Part shown: in pieces, positions 33,954 through 43,367 of the stretch
Layout of the letters: each line of letters opens with the position of its first letter
Numbering within the stretch: position 1 is the stretch's first letter
Assembly: GCF_000009765.2 (NCBI RefSeq)
Contig: NC_003155.5
Coordinates: 124,001 to 188,000 of the forward strand
Direction: 5' to 3'
Source: Streptomyces avermitilis MA-4680 = NBRC 14893
GTDB lineage: Bacteria > Actinomycetota > Actinomycetes > Streptomycetales > Streptomycetaceae
Length of the DNA: 64,000 bases
Translations under genes and position numbers: made by a program
The notes under the pieces: generated by a model
The model's database searches: none
Seen by the model: the letters and a program-made list of their open reading frames with translations, nothing else
What the model was told of the DNA's origin: nothing

Positions 33954-34928
33954 TCAGGCAGACGCCAGCTTCCGGATGCGCGGATGGTTCTCCAACGCCC
34001 ACCGCACGGTCTTCGGTGGGCGTCCGAGCAGGGTTTCCAGCTGGTCGGTGACGCCGCGGTATCCGCCGCCGCCCATCAGCCGGGTCAGAGTCTTCAGGTG
34101 CTCCGCGGTGTGTGGGAGCGCGCCCAGGACGGTGTCGACGTAGGTCTCGTTCCAGGTTTCGACGTCTTCGGGAACGTAAGTGACCTGGCGTCCCAGCGCG
34201 GCCGCGTAGTCCTCCGCGAACCCGTGCATGTCCTTCAGCTCCGGGCCGTTGAGGTCATAGGACTTCGAGATGTGCGGAGCCGGGTCCGCCAGGATCTTCA
34301 CGCACAGCTCCGCCACGTCGTAACCCGCGATGGGCGCGAGCCGGTGGTGGCCGAAGGGCAGGCGCAGTTCACCGTTGGCCAGCGGCTCCAGCGCCAGCCA
34401 GGTCATCAGGGGGTTCTCGACGAACATGGCCGCCCGTATGTTGACGGTCGGGAGGCCGGACCAGTCCAGCACCTGCTCGGCGACCCAGTGGGCGCGCTGC
34501 TGCGGCGACCAGTTGGCGACGAGTCCGCCGAGCCACGCACGCCGCTCTTCCTCCGGCGCGGTCATCTTCTCGAACGTCATGAACGACTGCTCGTACTCGG
34601 AGATGTTGACGAAGACCTCGATGTCGCCCTGGGCCCGTGCCGCGGCGGCCATCAGGCTGACGGCGTCGGTGTAGTACGGCGACAGGCTCATGCTGAAGTA
34701 GATGCGGCGGACGCCCTTCAGTGCGGCGCTCACGTCGGCGATGGTGAGCAGGTCACCGACGAAGACCTCGGCCCCGGCCTGGCGGAGCGCGTGCGCACGT
34801 TCGTCGTCCTGGCGCACGAACGCGCGCACCGGGTGCCCTTGTTCGAGCAGCATGTCGACCGTCGTTCGGCTCACACCGCCGACTTCGCCGGCGGCACCGG
34901 TGATCAGGATGGGGTTGCGCTCTGACAT
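33954..34928 (-). CDS. NmrA-like NAD(P)-binding protein
   Basis: A 324-residue Rossmann protein starting at ATG 34928 (GAGGACA upstream). The nucleotide motif is ILITGAAGEVGGVSRTTVDM, a variant of GXXGXXG, followed by VRAFVRQDDERAHALRQAGA and VFVGDLLTIADVSAALKGVR. This pattern fits the NmrA/atypical SDR group with no catalytic YXXXK. The C-terminal half (VNIRAAMFVENPLMTWLALE, YDVAELCVKILADPA, KSYDLNGPELKDMHGFAEDY) matches NmrA proteins that sense or reduce small electrophiles. It is the last gene of a three-gene operon behind a double TetR operator. Confidence 0.85.
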   Translation of the reverse strand: MSERNPILITGAAGEVGGVSRTTVDMLLEQGHPVRAFVRQDDERAHALRQAGAEVFVGDLLTIADVSAALKGVRRIYFSMSLSPYYTDAVSLMAAAARAQGDIEVFVNISEYEQSFMTFEKMTAPEEERRAWLGGLVANWSPQQRAHWVAEQVLDWSGLPTVNIRAAMFVENPLMTWLALEPLANGELRLPFGHHRLAPIAGYDVAELCVKILADPAPHISKSYDLNGPELKDMHGFAEDYAAALGRQVTYVPEDVETWNETYVDTVLGALPHTAEHLKTLTRLMGGGGYRGVTDQLETLLGRPPKTVRWALENHPRIRKLASA

Positions 34929-34996
34929 CAATGTGTCCTCTGTCTGGTGGGGGGAGTCAGCTGTTGAGAAAGCCACGAGGCGGGTGCCGCGTAACG

Positions 34997-36031
34997 TCAT
35001 CGAGGCGCGGAGCCGTCGATGCGGGTGAGGAAGTCGAGGAGTGCGGCGTTGACCTCGACGGGACGCTCCTGCTGTGTCCAGTGGCCGCAGCCCGGCAGCA
35101 CCACCGGGCCCTGCAACTGAGGCGCGACAGCGCTCAGCGGGTTGCCCGGGCCGCCCTGGCCACGGAAGATCTCGCTCAGCGAGGGACCCCCGTCCGGGCC
35201 GCGCAATGAGGTGACCATGTCGCGGTCTCCCACGACGTACAGCGCGGGGACGTCGATTCCGCGCCCCCGGAACGGCGCGAGCAGTTCGTTGTTGCGTTCG
35301 ATGTTCCGGTACCAGTTGAAGGCTCCGGTGAACGCCCGCTCGCCGTGCAGGGCGAAGTCCTCGGCGTACGCCTGGATGTCCTCCTCCGTCAGCCAGGCCG
35401 GAAGAGCGGGCGATTCCGGCATGATGTCCAGGAGGCCCAGACCGTCGGGTATGACCAACGGGCTTGGTTCCCGGCCGAGCGGATTGTCGCCCGAGGCACC
35501 GACCAGGAAGCGGCGGAAGGAGTTCGGGATGTCCTTGGCGAACTCCGCGTCGGCAACTCCCGGCTGCTGGAAGTAGACCTGGTAGAAGCCCTCGCCGTAC
35601 TGAGTGCGGGTGATCGAGGGCGGGACCATCCCGCCGGGCAGAATGGGCGGAATGCTGAGCCCGGCCACCGCGCGGACCTTGTCCGGCCGCAGCATCGCCG
35701 TGGTCCAGGCGACGGGTGCACCCCAGTCATGACCCACGACGACCGCCTGCTCCTCCCCCAGCTCCTCGATCAGGCCGATCACGTCGCCGACGAGGTGGAG
35801 CAGGGTGTACGACGCCACGTCCGGCGGCTGCTCGCTACGGGCGTAGCCGCGCTGGTCAGGGGCGACGACCCGGTATCCGGCCGCCGCCAGCGCCCCGAAC
35901 TGGTGGCGCCAGGAGTACCAGCTCTCCGGCCAGCCGTGCAGCAGCAGGACCAGCGGCCCCTGCCCCTGCTCGGCGATGTGCAGCCTGACCCCGTTCACGT
36001 CAACGAAACGGTGAGTGAGCGAACCTTCCAC
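34997..36031 (-). CDS. alpha/beta hydrolase, epoxide-hydrolase type
   Basis: A 344-residue protein starting at GTG 36031 with AAGGAGG upstream on that strand. The oxyanion motif is LHGWPESWYSWRHQF, the nucleophile elbow VVGHDWGAPVAW (Asp nucleophile), the lid Tyr region FNWYRNIERN, the acid VVGDRDMVTS and the catalytic His GCGHWTQQERP. This set defines soluble epoxide hydrolases and haloalkane-dehalogenase relatives. It lies 21 bp after the SDR gene and 68 bp before the NmrA gene. Together with these and TetR control it suggests detoxification of a reactive organic compound. Confidence 0.9.
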   Translation of the reverse strand: MEGSLTHRFVDVNGVRLHIAEQGQGPLVLLLHGWPESWYSWRHQFGALAAAGYRVVAPDQRGYARSEQPPDVASYTLLHLVGDVIGLIEELGEEQAVVVGHDWGAPVAWTTAMLRPDKVRAVAGLSIPPILPGGMVPPSITRTQYGEGFYQVYFQQPGVADAEFAKDIPNSFRRFLVGASGDNPLGREPSPLVIPDGLGLLDIMPESPALPAWLTEEDIQAYAEDFALHGERAFTGAFNWYRNIERNNELLAPFRGRGIDVPALYVVGDRDMVTSLRGPDGGPSLSEIFRGQGGPGNPLSAVAPQLQGPVVLPGCGHWTQQERPVEVNAALLDFLTRIDGSAPR

Positions 36032-36052
36032 AGCAACCTCCTTGAATGCGTG

Positions 36053-36754
36053 CTAATGCTTCAGCTGGGCGTACATGTCTTCCAGGTCGGCAGACAGCTG
36101 CGACTTGACCCAGCGGGTGATGTCGTCGGCCAGCACCTCGTGCGCTCCCGCCTCGATGCCGTCGAGTGCGGCCACGGCGATGTCGCGGGGGTCGGCCTTG
36201 GGCGCGTCGACGCCCGAGGTCATTTCCGTGTCCACGTAGGCCATGTGGAGCCCGGTCACCGCGATGCCGCGCGGCTGCAACTCCAGGCGCAGGGAGTTGG
36301 TCTGCGACCACAGGGCGGCCTTGGAGGCGCCGTAGGGCGTGCCGTCCGCCAGCCAGGACAGAGCGGAGTGGGCGTTGAGGATGTGGCCCCCACCGTTGCG
36401 CTCGATGACCGGCACGAAGGCCCGGGTGACCAGCAGCGGCCCGTAGAAGTTGGTCTCCAGATCCCGGCGCACGTCCTCCATCGGGGAGTCGAGGTACGAA
36501 GCGCGGACGGAGGCGCCGGCGTTGTTGATCAGAATGGTGACGTCCTGGGCCTGCTCGGCGGCCGCCGCCACAGATGCCGGGTCAGTGGCCTCCAGCGCCA
36601 GCGGAACGGCATCGGGGTGAGTCACCGTGCGCGGGTCACGGGCCGTGGCGTAGACCTTGCCGGCCCCGCGCGCATAGAGCGCCTCGACCAGCATCTTGCC
36701 GATGCCGCGGCTGCCTCCGGTGACGAAGACGCTGGCGCCCTTGATTGCTGTCAT
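36053..36754 (-). CDS. short-chain dehydrogenase/reductase
   Basis: A 233-residue classical SDR starting at ATG 36754 with GGAGG seven bases upstream. The cofactor motif is VFVTGGSRGIGKMLVEALYA, NNAG in ILINNAGASVR, catalytic Ser in ILNAHSALSWLA, and Tyr-Lys in YGASKAALWSQ. The Ser-Tyr-Lys set is complete. It is the first gene of the SDR-epoxide hydrolase-NmrA operon and follows two TetR-type palindromes 20-57 bp before its start, so it should be repressed until the inducer is present. Confidence 0.92.
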   Translation of the reverse strand: MTAIKGASVFVTGGSRGIGKMLVEALYARGAGKVYATARDPRTVTHPDAVPLALEATDPASVAAAAEQAQDVTILINNAGASVRASYLDSPMEDVRRDLETNFYGPLLVTRAFVPVIERNGGGHILNAHSALSWLADGTPYGASKAALWSQTNSLRLELQPRGIAVTGLHMAYVDTEMTSGVDAPKADPRDIAVAALDGIEAGAHEVLADDITRWVKSQLSADLEDMYAQLKH

Positions 36755-36774
36755 GACTACCTCCACGAAGATGA

Positions 36775-36811
36775 AAACCGATCGGTTTCACTACCGTAAA
36801 CCGATCGGTTT
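36775..36811. promoter_or_regulatory. double TetR operator, two AAACCGATCGGTTT palindromes
   Basis: Perfect 14-bp palindromes AAACCGATCGGTTT occupy 36775-36788 and 36798-36811 (23-bp period). They lie directly upstream of the SDR operon on the minus strand. The same palindrome occurs before the tetR at 37961, the permease at 39493 and the SDR at 46616. Confidence 0.85.
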
Positions 36812-37391
36812 CGTCATGCAAGTCGGGTTGAGGAAGGTGACTGCGGCGCGCGGTATCGAGGGGGGCCGGGCGGCGCTCAGGCTTCAAGGGCTGGCCAGCC
36901 GCGTGTCCATCGGTGAAATCGGTACTCGCCGGGCGCAGGCCGGTGGGGCCGCGAGCCTGCCAGCAGGGATCGACGTGGCCTGGCTGGACCTCAGGTGGGG
37001 TTCAGCGGAGTGACGCGAGGAGTGGCGTTCCCGTACGGCTCGGTGTCGCCGACATGCTCGGCCGCGCGTTCCGAGTCGGCGGCCAAGGGCGGTCAACTGC
37101 CGGCGGCGCAAGGACAGCCCAGGTACGGCAGGCAGGTTGGCGAGGCTCGCAACGACAGGGAAGGCAGGCCCGACGGCCCCGGCGACCTCTGTGGCGACGC
37201 GACCTCGCGACGAAAGACCCAGTCCCCGGGGGCTGGCGCGCGGCCCCATCGGACGGATCGCGCATTCTGCGACTTCCCTCCGATTGCAGGGAAGCAGGGG
37301 CTGAGGCCATGGGTGCTCCTCCGGCTGCCGGAGTCGGGCATCAATCCGAAAGAGCGCTTCGGTCGCCGATCCTGCTCGAAGATAGGGCGGA
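36812..37391. other. 580-bp spacer, no gene recognised
   Basis: Located between the double operator and the end of the tetR gene. Frames on both strands have no family match and no good ribosome site. I see no repeat or hairpin of note. Confidence 0.4.
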
Positions 37392-37961
37392 TCAGTGCAT
37401 GTCTGCGGCATCGAGCAGGGTGGTCAGGGTGGGCACGATGAGCCCGGTCAGATTGTCGGCGCCGATCCCCGCTCGGGCGCTGGCGCCGTCGAAGACCAGG
37501 ATGAGCTGCCGGGCCAGCAGGTCGGGATCGCTTGCCCCACCCCGTTCGGCCTCGGAACGGAAAAAGGCCATCAGGTCCGCTTTGATCTGGTAGGCCACCC
37601 GGCTCGCGGGGTGGGCCTGATCCTTGAGCTCGATCTGCACAGCCAGGTACCGGCAGCCTTGGAAGTCGGGCGCACCCGCCTGCGACTCCACCCGCTCGAA
37701 GACGTACAGGATCCGCTCGCGGGGGGAACGGCCATCGTCCGCCGGGGGCAGGGCCTTCGCCACGAAGGCAGCGGAACGCTCCTTCAGGCTCGCCGCCAGC
37801 AGTTCATCCTTGCTCTCGAACAACTGGTACATGGAGCGCTTCGACACCCCCGCTGCCTTGCACAGCGCCTCGACGCCGATGCCGACGCCGTCGCGGTAGG
37901 TGAGCGCGGCCGCGGCCTCCAGCAGCCGCTCCCGGGGACTTTGCTTCACTTCGGTAGTCAT
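37392..37961 (-). CDS. TetR-family regulator, likely master of the AAACCGATCGGTTT sites
   Basis: A 189-residue protein starting at ATG 37961. The N-terminal HTH is RERLLEAAAALTYRDGVGIG, VEALCKAAGVSKRSMYQLFE, SKDELLAASLKE. The ligand domain (QIELKDQAHPASRVAYQIKA, ARQLILVFDGASARAGIGAD) resembles TetR/AcrR proteins with a C-terminal YcdC/LmrA-like domain. One perfect 14-bp palindrome lies 33-46 bp before the start, so it probably represses itself. The same palindrome controls nearby operons of redox enzymes, a hydrolase and a permease. It is not divergent from its targets, which is less usual for TetR. Confidence 0.9.
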   Translation of the reverse strand: MTTEVKQSPRERLLEAAAALTYRDGVGIGVEALCKAAGVSKRSMYQLFESKDELLAASLKERSAAFVAKALPPADDGRSPRERILYVFERVESQAGAPDFQGCRYLAVQIELKDQAHPASRVAYQIKADLMAFFRSEAERGGASDPDLLARQLILVFDGASARAGIGADNLTGLIVPTLTTLLDAADMH

Positions 37962-37993
37962 ACCGCGAGGTTAACTCGAATCGGACGAAAAAG

Positions 37994-38007
37994 AAACCGA
38001 TCGGTTT
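37994..38007. promoter_or_regulatory. single TetR operator before tetR
   Basis: The perfect palindrome AAACCGATCGGTTT lies between the start of tetR (37961) and the end of the permease gene (38195). It is flanked by GAA and CCG. The single copy contrasts with pairs at the other three promoters, which may give weaker autorepression. Confidence 0.85.
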
Positions 38008-38194
38008 CCGTGGAGTGTCGGGGGACACTCCCGCCGCCGGTCGGACGCGTACAGGCCGCTCAGAGGCTCGGCGACGGTCTTGGGGGAGAGACCGTCGCCG
38101 AGCCCTGATGGTGCACGCGCCTCTCGTCCCCACGGGGTGACGCACACCGGGGCCACTCCGAGTGATGGCCCCGTCCTGGGTGAGCCGCGTTCCG

Positions 38195-39493
38195 CTACGC
38201 CGGGGCAGCGGTCTTCGCGGGCTCCGTCTCGGCGGGGATGCGGTGCAGCCCCTTGCGGTCGTACCAGCCCGTCATGCCGAAGCCGAAGAGGGCGGCTGCC
38301 GTGAGGCCGACGGCCATCATGACCCAGCCCCGGGTCAGGCCGGCGTCGGCCTGGGCGTCGTAGTAGAGGATCGAGCGGATGCCGCCGGTGATCTGCCGCA
38401 GCGGTTCGAACTCCGCCAGGAAGCGGTAGAAGCCGGGCAGCGCCTGAAGCGGCGTGGTGGCGCCGGCCGTCGGCACCGCCATCCCGATGAAGACCAGCGT
38501 GACCACCAGCATGCCGGGCGTGCCGAAGACGGCAAGGAGGGTGAGCGCACCGATCCCGGAGACCGCGATGGCGCACACCGAGAACAGCCACAGCAGCGGT
38601 AGGTGGGCGGCGTCCATGCCCATGAGGCCGATCGCGCCCACCATGACCAAGGTTCCCATCAGCAAGGACAGCCCGGCCATGAGAGTGCTGCTGATGGCGA
38701 GGGTCTGCACCCGGGTCGCCCGGATCAGCGGGCGGTGCAGGCGCAGTGGGCCCATGTCGTTGTGGGTGTAGCCCAGAGCGTGGTCGACCTGGCCGCTGAT
38801 GACGTTGGCGGAAAGCATGCCGACGACCACCAGGACCAGCGCGTAGTAGAACGCCGTCAGGCCCAGACCGCTGTGCGAGTCGAGCGGATGGCCGTCCTCG
38901 ACGGCGACGGCGGCCGGGTCGGCCAGCAGGACGCGTGCCGCGGCGGGTAGCTTCGCCTGTCCGGTCCCGCCTTGGGGCGTGAGCTCCTTGCCCACCTGGA
39001 GCGAGGCGTTTTCGGCCGCCTGTGTCGTCGCAGTCCGGGCCAGGCTGGATCCCACGCTGCCGGCGGACTGGTTGGTCAGCACCGTCAGCGTCGGACGGGT
39101 CGGGACCCCGGTAGTCGCGGCACCGGTGAGTGCGGTGGTGGCGGAGGTGAAGTCGGCGGGGACGACGAGCGCGCCGTACAGCTTGCCCTTGCCGAGTTCC
39201 TCCTTCATCTCCTTCTCGTCCATCACCTTCCAGTCGATCTTGCCCCCGCTCGCGGTGGACTTCTTGATCGACTCGGTGATCCGAGCCCCCAGGTTGACCT
39301 GCTCGCCGCCGACAGCGGCCCCCTTGTCGGCGTTGACCAGGCCGACGGGCAGATTCTTCATGTGATCGACGGGATCGATGTTGGCCCCGACGTAGAACAC
39401 GGTGAACAGCAGCGCGAGGACGCCCGTGATGACGCCGTTGGCGATCCACAGGGGTTTGGCACGCAGGACGCGGAACGGGTGAATCCCACTCAT
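38195..39493 (-). CDS. DUF3533/YhgE-type ABC-2-like membrane protein
   Basis: A 432-residue protein starting at ATG 39493 (GGAGTAAG upstream). One N-terminal membrane segment (ANGVITGVLALLFTVFYVGA) is followed by an extracytoplasmic domain of about 170 residues with the family pattern LPVGLVNADKGAAVGG and LYGALVVPADFTSATTAL. Five C-terminal membrane segments follow (FYYALVLVVVGMLSANVI, TLMAGLSLLMGTLVMVGAI, LLAVFGTPGMLVVTLVFIGM, GWVMMAVGLTAAALFGFGM). This is the YhgE/Pip, SNG1/DUF3533 layout, thought to be export permeases. The double palindrome upstream puts it in the TetR regulon. Confidence 0.82.
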   Translation of the reverse strand: MSGIHPFRVLRAKPLWIANGVITGVLALLFTVFYVGANIDPVDHMKNLPVGLVNADKGAAVGGEQVNLGARITESIKKSTASGGKIDWKVMDEKEMKEELGKGKLYGALVVPADFTSATTALTGAATTGVPTRPTLTVLTNQSAGSVGSSLARTATTQAAENASLQVGKELTPQGGTGQAKLPAAARVLLADPAAVAVEDGHPLDSHSGLGLTAFYYALVLVVVGMLSANVISGQVDHALGYTHNDMGPLRLHRPLIRATRVQTLAISSTLMAGLSLLMGTLVMVGAIGLMGMDAAHLPLLWLFSVCAIAVSGIGALTLLAVFGTPGMLVVTLVFIGMAVPTAGATTPLQALPGFYRFLAEFEPLRQITGGIRSILYYDAQADAGLTRGWVMMAVGLTAAALFGFGMTGWYDRKGLHRIPAETEPAKTAAPA

Positions 39494-39645
39494 GACTTAC
39501 TCCGGTCTCGGACAACACGCTCATATCCGGAGAAGGGCGGACAGCTTCATTGCGGTCCGGTGACCCTCGGAACGCTCAACCTCGGCGCACACGGCCGTCG
39601 ACGCGGAACCGGGGATACAGCACCCCGCCGGGACTCCGGCTGATG

Positions 39646-39685
39646 AAACCGGTCGGTTTCAAGTCCATCGTAAACCGATCAGTTT
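39646..39685. promoter_or_regulatory. double TetR operator before the DUF3533 permease
   Basis: AAACCGGTCGGTTT (39646-39659) and AAACCGATCAGTTT (39672-39685) are close variants of the TetR palindrome, one central or arm change each, 26 bp apart. They lie about 150-190 bp before the permease start. The same spacer holds the end of the MMPL gene. Confidence 0.75.
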
Positions 39686-39766
39686 ACAAACTCCAAGTCC
39701 AGGCGTCGCGACGGCAGCGAGGACCGAAGAGCCTCGGGTGAAGGCGCTTCGGCCTCTCGGGAGGGT

Positions 39767-41950
39767 TCAGCCCGTGGCGACGGGGACCCGCTCGCCGGCG
39801 GTGTCGTCGGCCGGCATGTCGGTCTCCTTGATGCCGAACCGGTCGTAGAAGCGGGCGAGTGGGCCCGGAGCCCACCAGGCCGCTCTGCCCAACAGCCTCA
39901 TGACGGCCGTTCCCAGCAGGATGCGCACCACCAGCACGTCCACCAGGACCGCGAACACCATGCCGACACCGAAGAGCTTGATGGTCAGCACATCGCTCAT
40001 CCCGATCGCCGCGAGCGGCACGCACATCAGCAGCGCCGCGCTCACGACCAGGCGGCCGATGGACTGCAGCCCGCTCGCCACGGCTTCCGTGCTGTCACCT
40101 GACTTGTCGTACTGCTCCCGCATCCGGGACACCAGGAACACCTCGTAGTCCATGGAGAGTCCGAAGATCAGCGCGAAAAGCATGATCGGCATGTTGGGCT
40201 CGATGTTGCCCGTCGGATCGAAGCCGAGCAGGTTGTGCAGATGGCCGTCCTGGAAGATCCAGACCAGGACGCCGAAGGTCGCGGTCAGCGACAGCATGTT
40301 CATCGCGATGGCCTTCAGCGGCAGCAGCACTGAGCCGAACGCGAGGAACAGCAGGAGGTACGTCATCACCGCGATGTAGAGCAGCATCCACGGCAGGGTC
40401 TCGCCCAGTGCGTCCAGGGTGTCGTCGTAGACCGCCGACTCGCCGCCGAAGTACGCGCGGGCGCCCGGCGGTTCGGGGACGTCCTTGAGCCGGTTCACCA
40501 GGTCGCGCGCGTGGGGCGAGATGGGATTGCCGTCGTAGGTGACCGACACCCGGGCCGTGGTGCCCTCGACTCCGGTGATCCGGGCGCTCGTGGCGCCCTC
40601 GGTGGCGCCGAGCCGCTCGGCGTACGCCTTCAGCGCCGCGCCCTGGTCCTTCGAGGTGCCGTCGGACTTCAGCACGAGCAGGGAGTCGATGGACTTCACC
40701 GCGTCGCCGTCGAAGTCGTGCTCCATGGCGTCGAAGACCTGGCGGCCCTCGGAACTGCTCCGCAGTTGCTGCGCGTTGATGGAACCGAACTCGATCTTCG
40801 AGAACGGCAGGGCGAGCGTCAGCAGCAGGCCCGCCGCGCCCACCACCACAACCCGCCGCCGCCGCATCAGGCCGTGCCCGAACCGGTACCAGGCACCCTC
40901 CCCTGCCGCCGTCGGCCGCCCTGCCTTCTTGCGGCGCAGCGGGAAGGCGTTGACCTTCGGTCCCATGACGGCGAGCAGGGCGGGCAGCGCGACCAGTGAG
41001 AAGAGCACCGCCAGCAGGACCGCGGCCACACCGCCGTACGACATCGACTTCAGGAACGTCGACGGGAAGAGGGTCAGGCCGGCCAGCGCCGCCGCGACCG
41101 TGGTGCCGGAGACCATCACGGTGCGCCCGGCCGTGGCGAGGGTGCGCCCGATCGCCGCTTCGCCGGTGTAGCCGGCCGCCAGTTCCTCGCGGTAGCGGCT
41201 GACGATCAGCAGGCCGTAGTCGATGGCGACCGCGAGACCCAGGATGGTGACCAGGCTCATGGAGAACACGGACACGTCGGTGATGTTGGCGATGGTCCGC
41301 AGGACGGCCATCGAACCGAGGATGGAGAGCACGCCGACGAGCAGCGGGAGGAAGGCCGCGGTGAGACCGCCGAACACGACCAGCAGGAGCAGGAAGAGCA
41401 CGGGGGCCGAGATGATTTCCGCGATTCTCAGGTCGTGTTCGATCTTCTCACTGGCCTGGTGGCCGGTGGGCACCGTTCCGCCCTGCAGCGTCTGAAGGCC
41501 GGGTGCCGGGATCTTGTCCTTGACCGCCTCGTACGCGTCCTCCTTGGCCTTCTCGCTGCTGCCGTGGAGGTTCAGGGCAACGTAGGTGGCGTGCCGGTCG
41601 TGGCTGACCTGCGTCGGCATCCTGGTCGTCCAGAAGTCCAGGTAGCCGGTCACCTCCGACTTCGGCAGGGACGCCAACTGCTGGACGACCGCCTGCTGAA
41701 AGGACGGGTCGTCGACGGTGCGGTCCTCGTCCCGGTAGACGATCACCGCGTCGGGTGTCCGCTGCGGGAACGCCTTCTCGGCGATCTTGGCAGCGCGCAC
41801 GCTGTCCGAGCCGGGGTCCTGGAAGCCGAGCGGTGTCAGCGAGCCGAAGACTCCGGCACCGTAGGCCCCGGACAGGACGGCGAACAGCAGGGTCAGTATC
41901 AGCACCGGCTTTCGCCTGCGGTACAGCAGACGCCCAAACCCCTCAAACAT
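39767..41950 (-). CDS. MMPL/RND-family exporter
   Basis: A 727-residue RND protein with GGAGA before ATG 41950. There are two repeats, each one membrane helix, a large extracytoplasmic domain and five helices. The first repeat has APVLFLLLLVVFGGLTAAFL and VTILGLAVAIDYGLLIVSRY with the conserved Asp-Tyr, and the second has MPIMLFALIFGLSMDYEVFL with the matching Asp-Tyr. These are proton-relay residues of MMPL proteins, which export lipids, siderophores or drugs. The gene is divergent from a tetR (42216), the usual arrangement for regulated exporters. It lacks the AAACCGATCGGTTT palindrome, so it is probably under the other TetR. Confidence 0.92.
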   Translation of the reverse strand: MFEGFGRLLYRRRKPVLILTLLFAVLSGAYGAGVFGSLTPLGFQDPGSDSVRAAKIAEKAFPQRTPDAVIVYRDEDRTVDDPSFQQAVVQQLASLPKSEVTGYLDFWTTRMPTQVSHDRHATYVALNLHGSSEKAKEDAYEAVKDKIPAPGLQTLQGGTVPTGHQASEKIEHDLRIAEIISAPVLFLLLLVVFGGLTAAFLPLLVGVLSILGSMAVLRTIANITDVSVFSMSLVTILGLAVAIDYGLLIVSRYREELAAGYTGEAAIGRTLATAGRTVMVSGTTVAAALAGLTLFPSTFLKSMSYGGVAAVLLAVLFSLVALPALLAVMGPKVNAFPLRRKKAGRPTAAGEGAWYRFGHGLMRRRRVVVVGAAGLLLTLALPFSKIEFGSINAQQLRSSSEGRQVFDAMEHDFDGDAVKSIDSLLVLKSDGTSKDQGAALKAYAERLGATEGATSARITGVEGTTARVSVTYDGNPISPHARDLVNRLKDVPEPPGARAYFGGESAVYDDTLDALGETLPWMLLYIAVMTYLLLFLAFGSVLLPLKAIAMNMLSLTATFGVLVWIFQDGHLHNLLGFDPTGNIEPNMPIMLFALIFGLSMDYEVFLVSRMREQYDKSGDSTEAVASGLQSIGRLVVSAALLMCVPLAAIGMSDVLTIKLFGVGMVFAVLVDVLVVRILLGTAVMRLLGRAAWWAPGPLARFYDRFGIKETDMPADDTAGERVPVATG

Positions 41951-42215
41951 GACTTCTCCTAGATCGTTAGCCGGCGCCGGGCAGGACCGTCCGAAAGTCG
42001 GCGCCAAACGAACCGTAACAGTGTTTTTATTGCTCGACGCAACGCGGTTGCACACCTCTCATCCGGAGAGGGGTCGAGCGACCCTGCCCTGAACTGCCGA
42101 TATGCAAGAGGATCTCGTTCGGAAGTGGCGGGTCCTGACGTGGGGCGCAGCGGACGACAGCAAGCCAAGGCGATACCGAGAAGCATTCGTAACGGCGTTG
42201 CAATACGATGGCGCC

Positions 42216-42851
42216 ATGGCCAGGCTCAAGACACATGACGAAGCACTCCGGCTCCGGCTCCTGCACCGCGCGGCCGCCACGGTCTTCGACCGCGGCACGG
42301 CCGCGCTGAGCCTGCGACAGCTCGCTGCGGACGTGAAGACCTCGACCACGGCGGTCTACTCACTGTTCGGCAACAAGGCGGGTCTGCTCAGGAGCCTGTA
42401 CGAGGAGGCCGCGCGGCTCTTCGCCGCACGCCTGGCAGCCATCCGTCCCACGGACGACCCGGCCGGCGACGTGATCCGACTTGGGCTCGTCTATCGCGAA
42501 TACGCCATCGCCAACCCGCATCTCTACGCGATCCTCTTCTCCGACCGCAGCGTTCAGTGCCCGTCCGAGTCGGAGCCGGAGAGGCCGCGTGAGGCCATCG
42601 AGACCTACCGGCCCCTCGTCGACGCCGTGCGGCGCGGACAGCAGGCAGGGCAGTTCGGTTCGGAGTCCGACCCGGAGGTCATCGCGCTGTCGGTCTGGGG
42701 AACGGCCCATGGCCTGGTGTCCCTGGTGCTGTCGGGGAACGAGCCGCCCGGGCTCGCGGTCGCCGACTGCTATGAGCGGGCCCTGGGGGTATTGGTAGCG
42801 GGGTGGCGAGTGAGCGAGGGGGAGGTTCAGGGGTTCGCGGACGTGCCGTGA
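42216..42851 (+). CDS. TetR-family regulator divergent from MMPL exporter
   Basis: A 211-residue protein. ATG 42216 was chosen as the natural N-terminus (ARLKTHDEALRLRLLHRAAA); the frame is open 38 codons further upstream into the promoter. The HTH is ALSLRQLAADVKTSTTAVYS, LFGNKAGLLRSLYEE. The C-terminal domain (YREYAIANPHLYAILFSDRS, VIALSVWGTAHGLVSLVLSG) is the TetR_C_33/WHG-type domain. Divergence from the MMPL gene with a 265-bp spacer suggests it represses the exporter. Imperfect dyads around GTAACG...CGTTGC near 42190-42205 are possible operators. Confidence 0.88.
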   Translation: MARLKTHDEALRLRLLHRAAATVFDRGTAALSLRQLAADVKTSTTAVYSLFGNKAGLLRSLYEEAARLFAARLAAIRPTDDPAGDVIRLGLVYREYAIANPHLYAILFSDRSVQCPSESEPERPREAIETYRPLVDAVRRGQQAGQFGSESDPEVIALSVWGTAHGLVSLVLSGNEPPGLAVADCYERALGVLVAGWRVSEGEVQGFADVP

Positions 42852-42921
42852 GCCCGGAGCCGGTACCGCTCCGAGCCTGAACGTACGGTTCAGCGCGACT
42901 CTTTCGGGTCGCGTCCCTCGA

Positions 42922-43367
42922 GGTGGGACCTACGACCAGAACGGCTTCTCCGGCCACCCCGATCACATCCAGGCGAACCGGATCACGATGGCAGCGCTCT
43001 GTCGCTGACCGGGATGACGTCGAAGGTGTACTGGACGACGGCGCCGCGCTCGATGATGAAGAAGTTCGGGCAGATCATGCGCGATTTGGGCGCGGACCGG
43101 GAGGAGCCGGGTCCGTCCGAGGCCGGAGAGGGGCCCGAAACCGGCCTGCCCGACCAGGAAATCACCACGTGGGTGGACACCACTGAGTTCGGCAGCCAGA
43201 AGTTCGACGCGCTGGCCGCGCACGCCAGCCAGGGTCAGAACATCTTCTTCCTGCGGAGGAGCAAGGAGAGGTTCACTCAGCTCATGAGCGTGGAGACGTC
43301 CGTCCGGGTCCTCGACACCACCGGCGCGCCCCCGCCCGAGAACGACCTCTTCGCCGGCCTGCGCTGA
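42922..43367 (+). pseudogene. PIG-L (LmbE-like) deacetylase, C-terminal remnant with frameshift
   Basis: GTYDQNGFSGHPDHIQANRI (zinc-site HPDH) is read from about 42922, then one base is lost near 42990. The match continues LSLTGMTSKVYWTTAPRSMM, LPDQEITTWVDTTEFGSQKF, ALAAHASQGQNIFFLRRSKE, ending ENDLFAGLR at TGA 43365-43367. This is the C-terminal part of the MshB/Mca-like PIG-L deacetylases. The N-terminal zinc motif and about half the protein are missing, so it is inactive. Confidence 0.8.

Noticed and set aside
37002..37411. Frames of 100-226 codons between the double operator and tetR
   Set aside because: No ribosome sites, no similarity, and conflicting frames on both strands with equal length.
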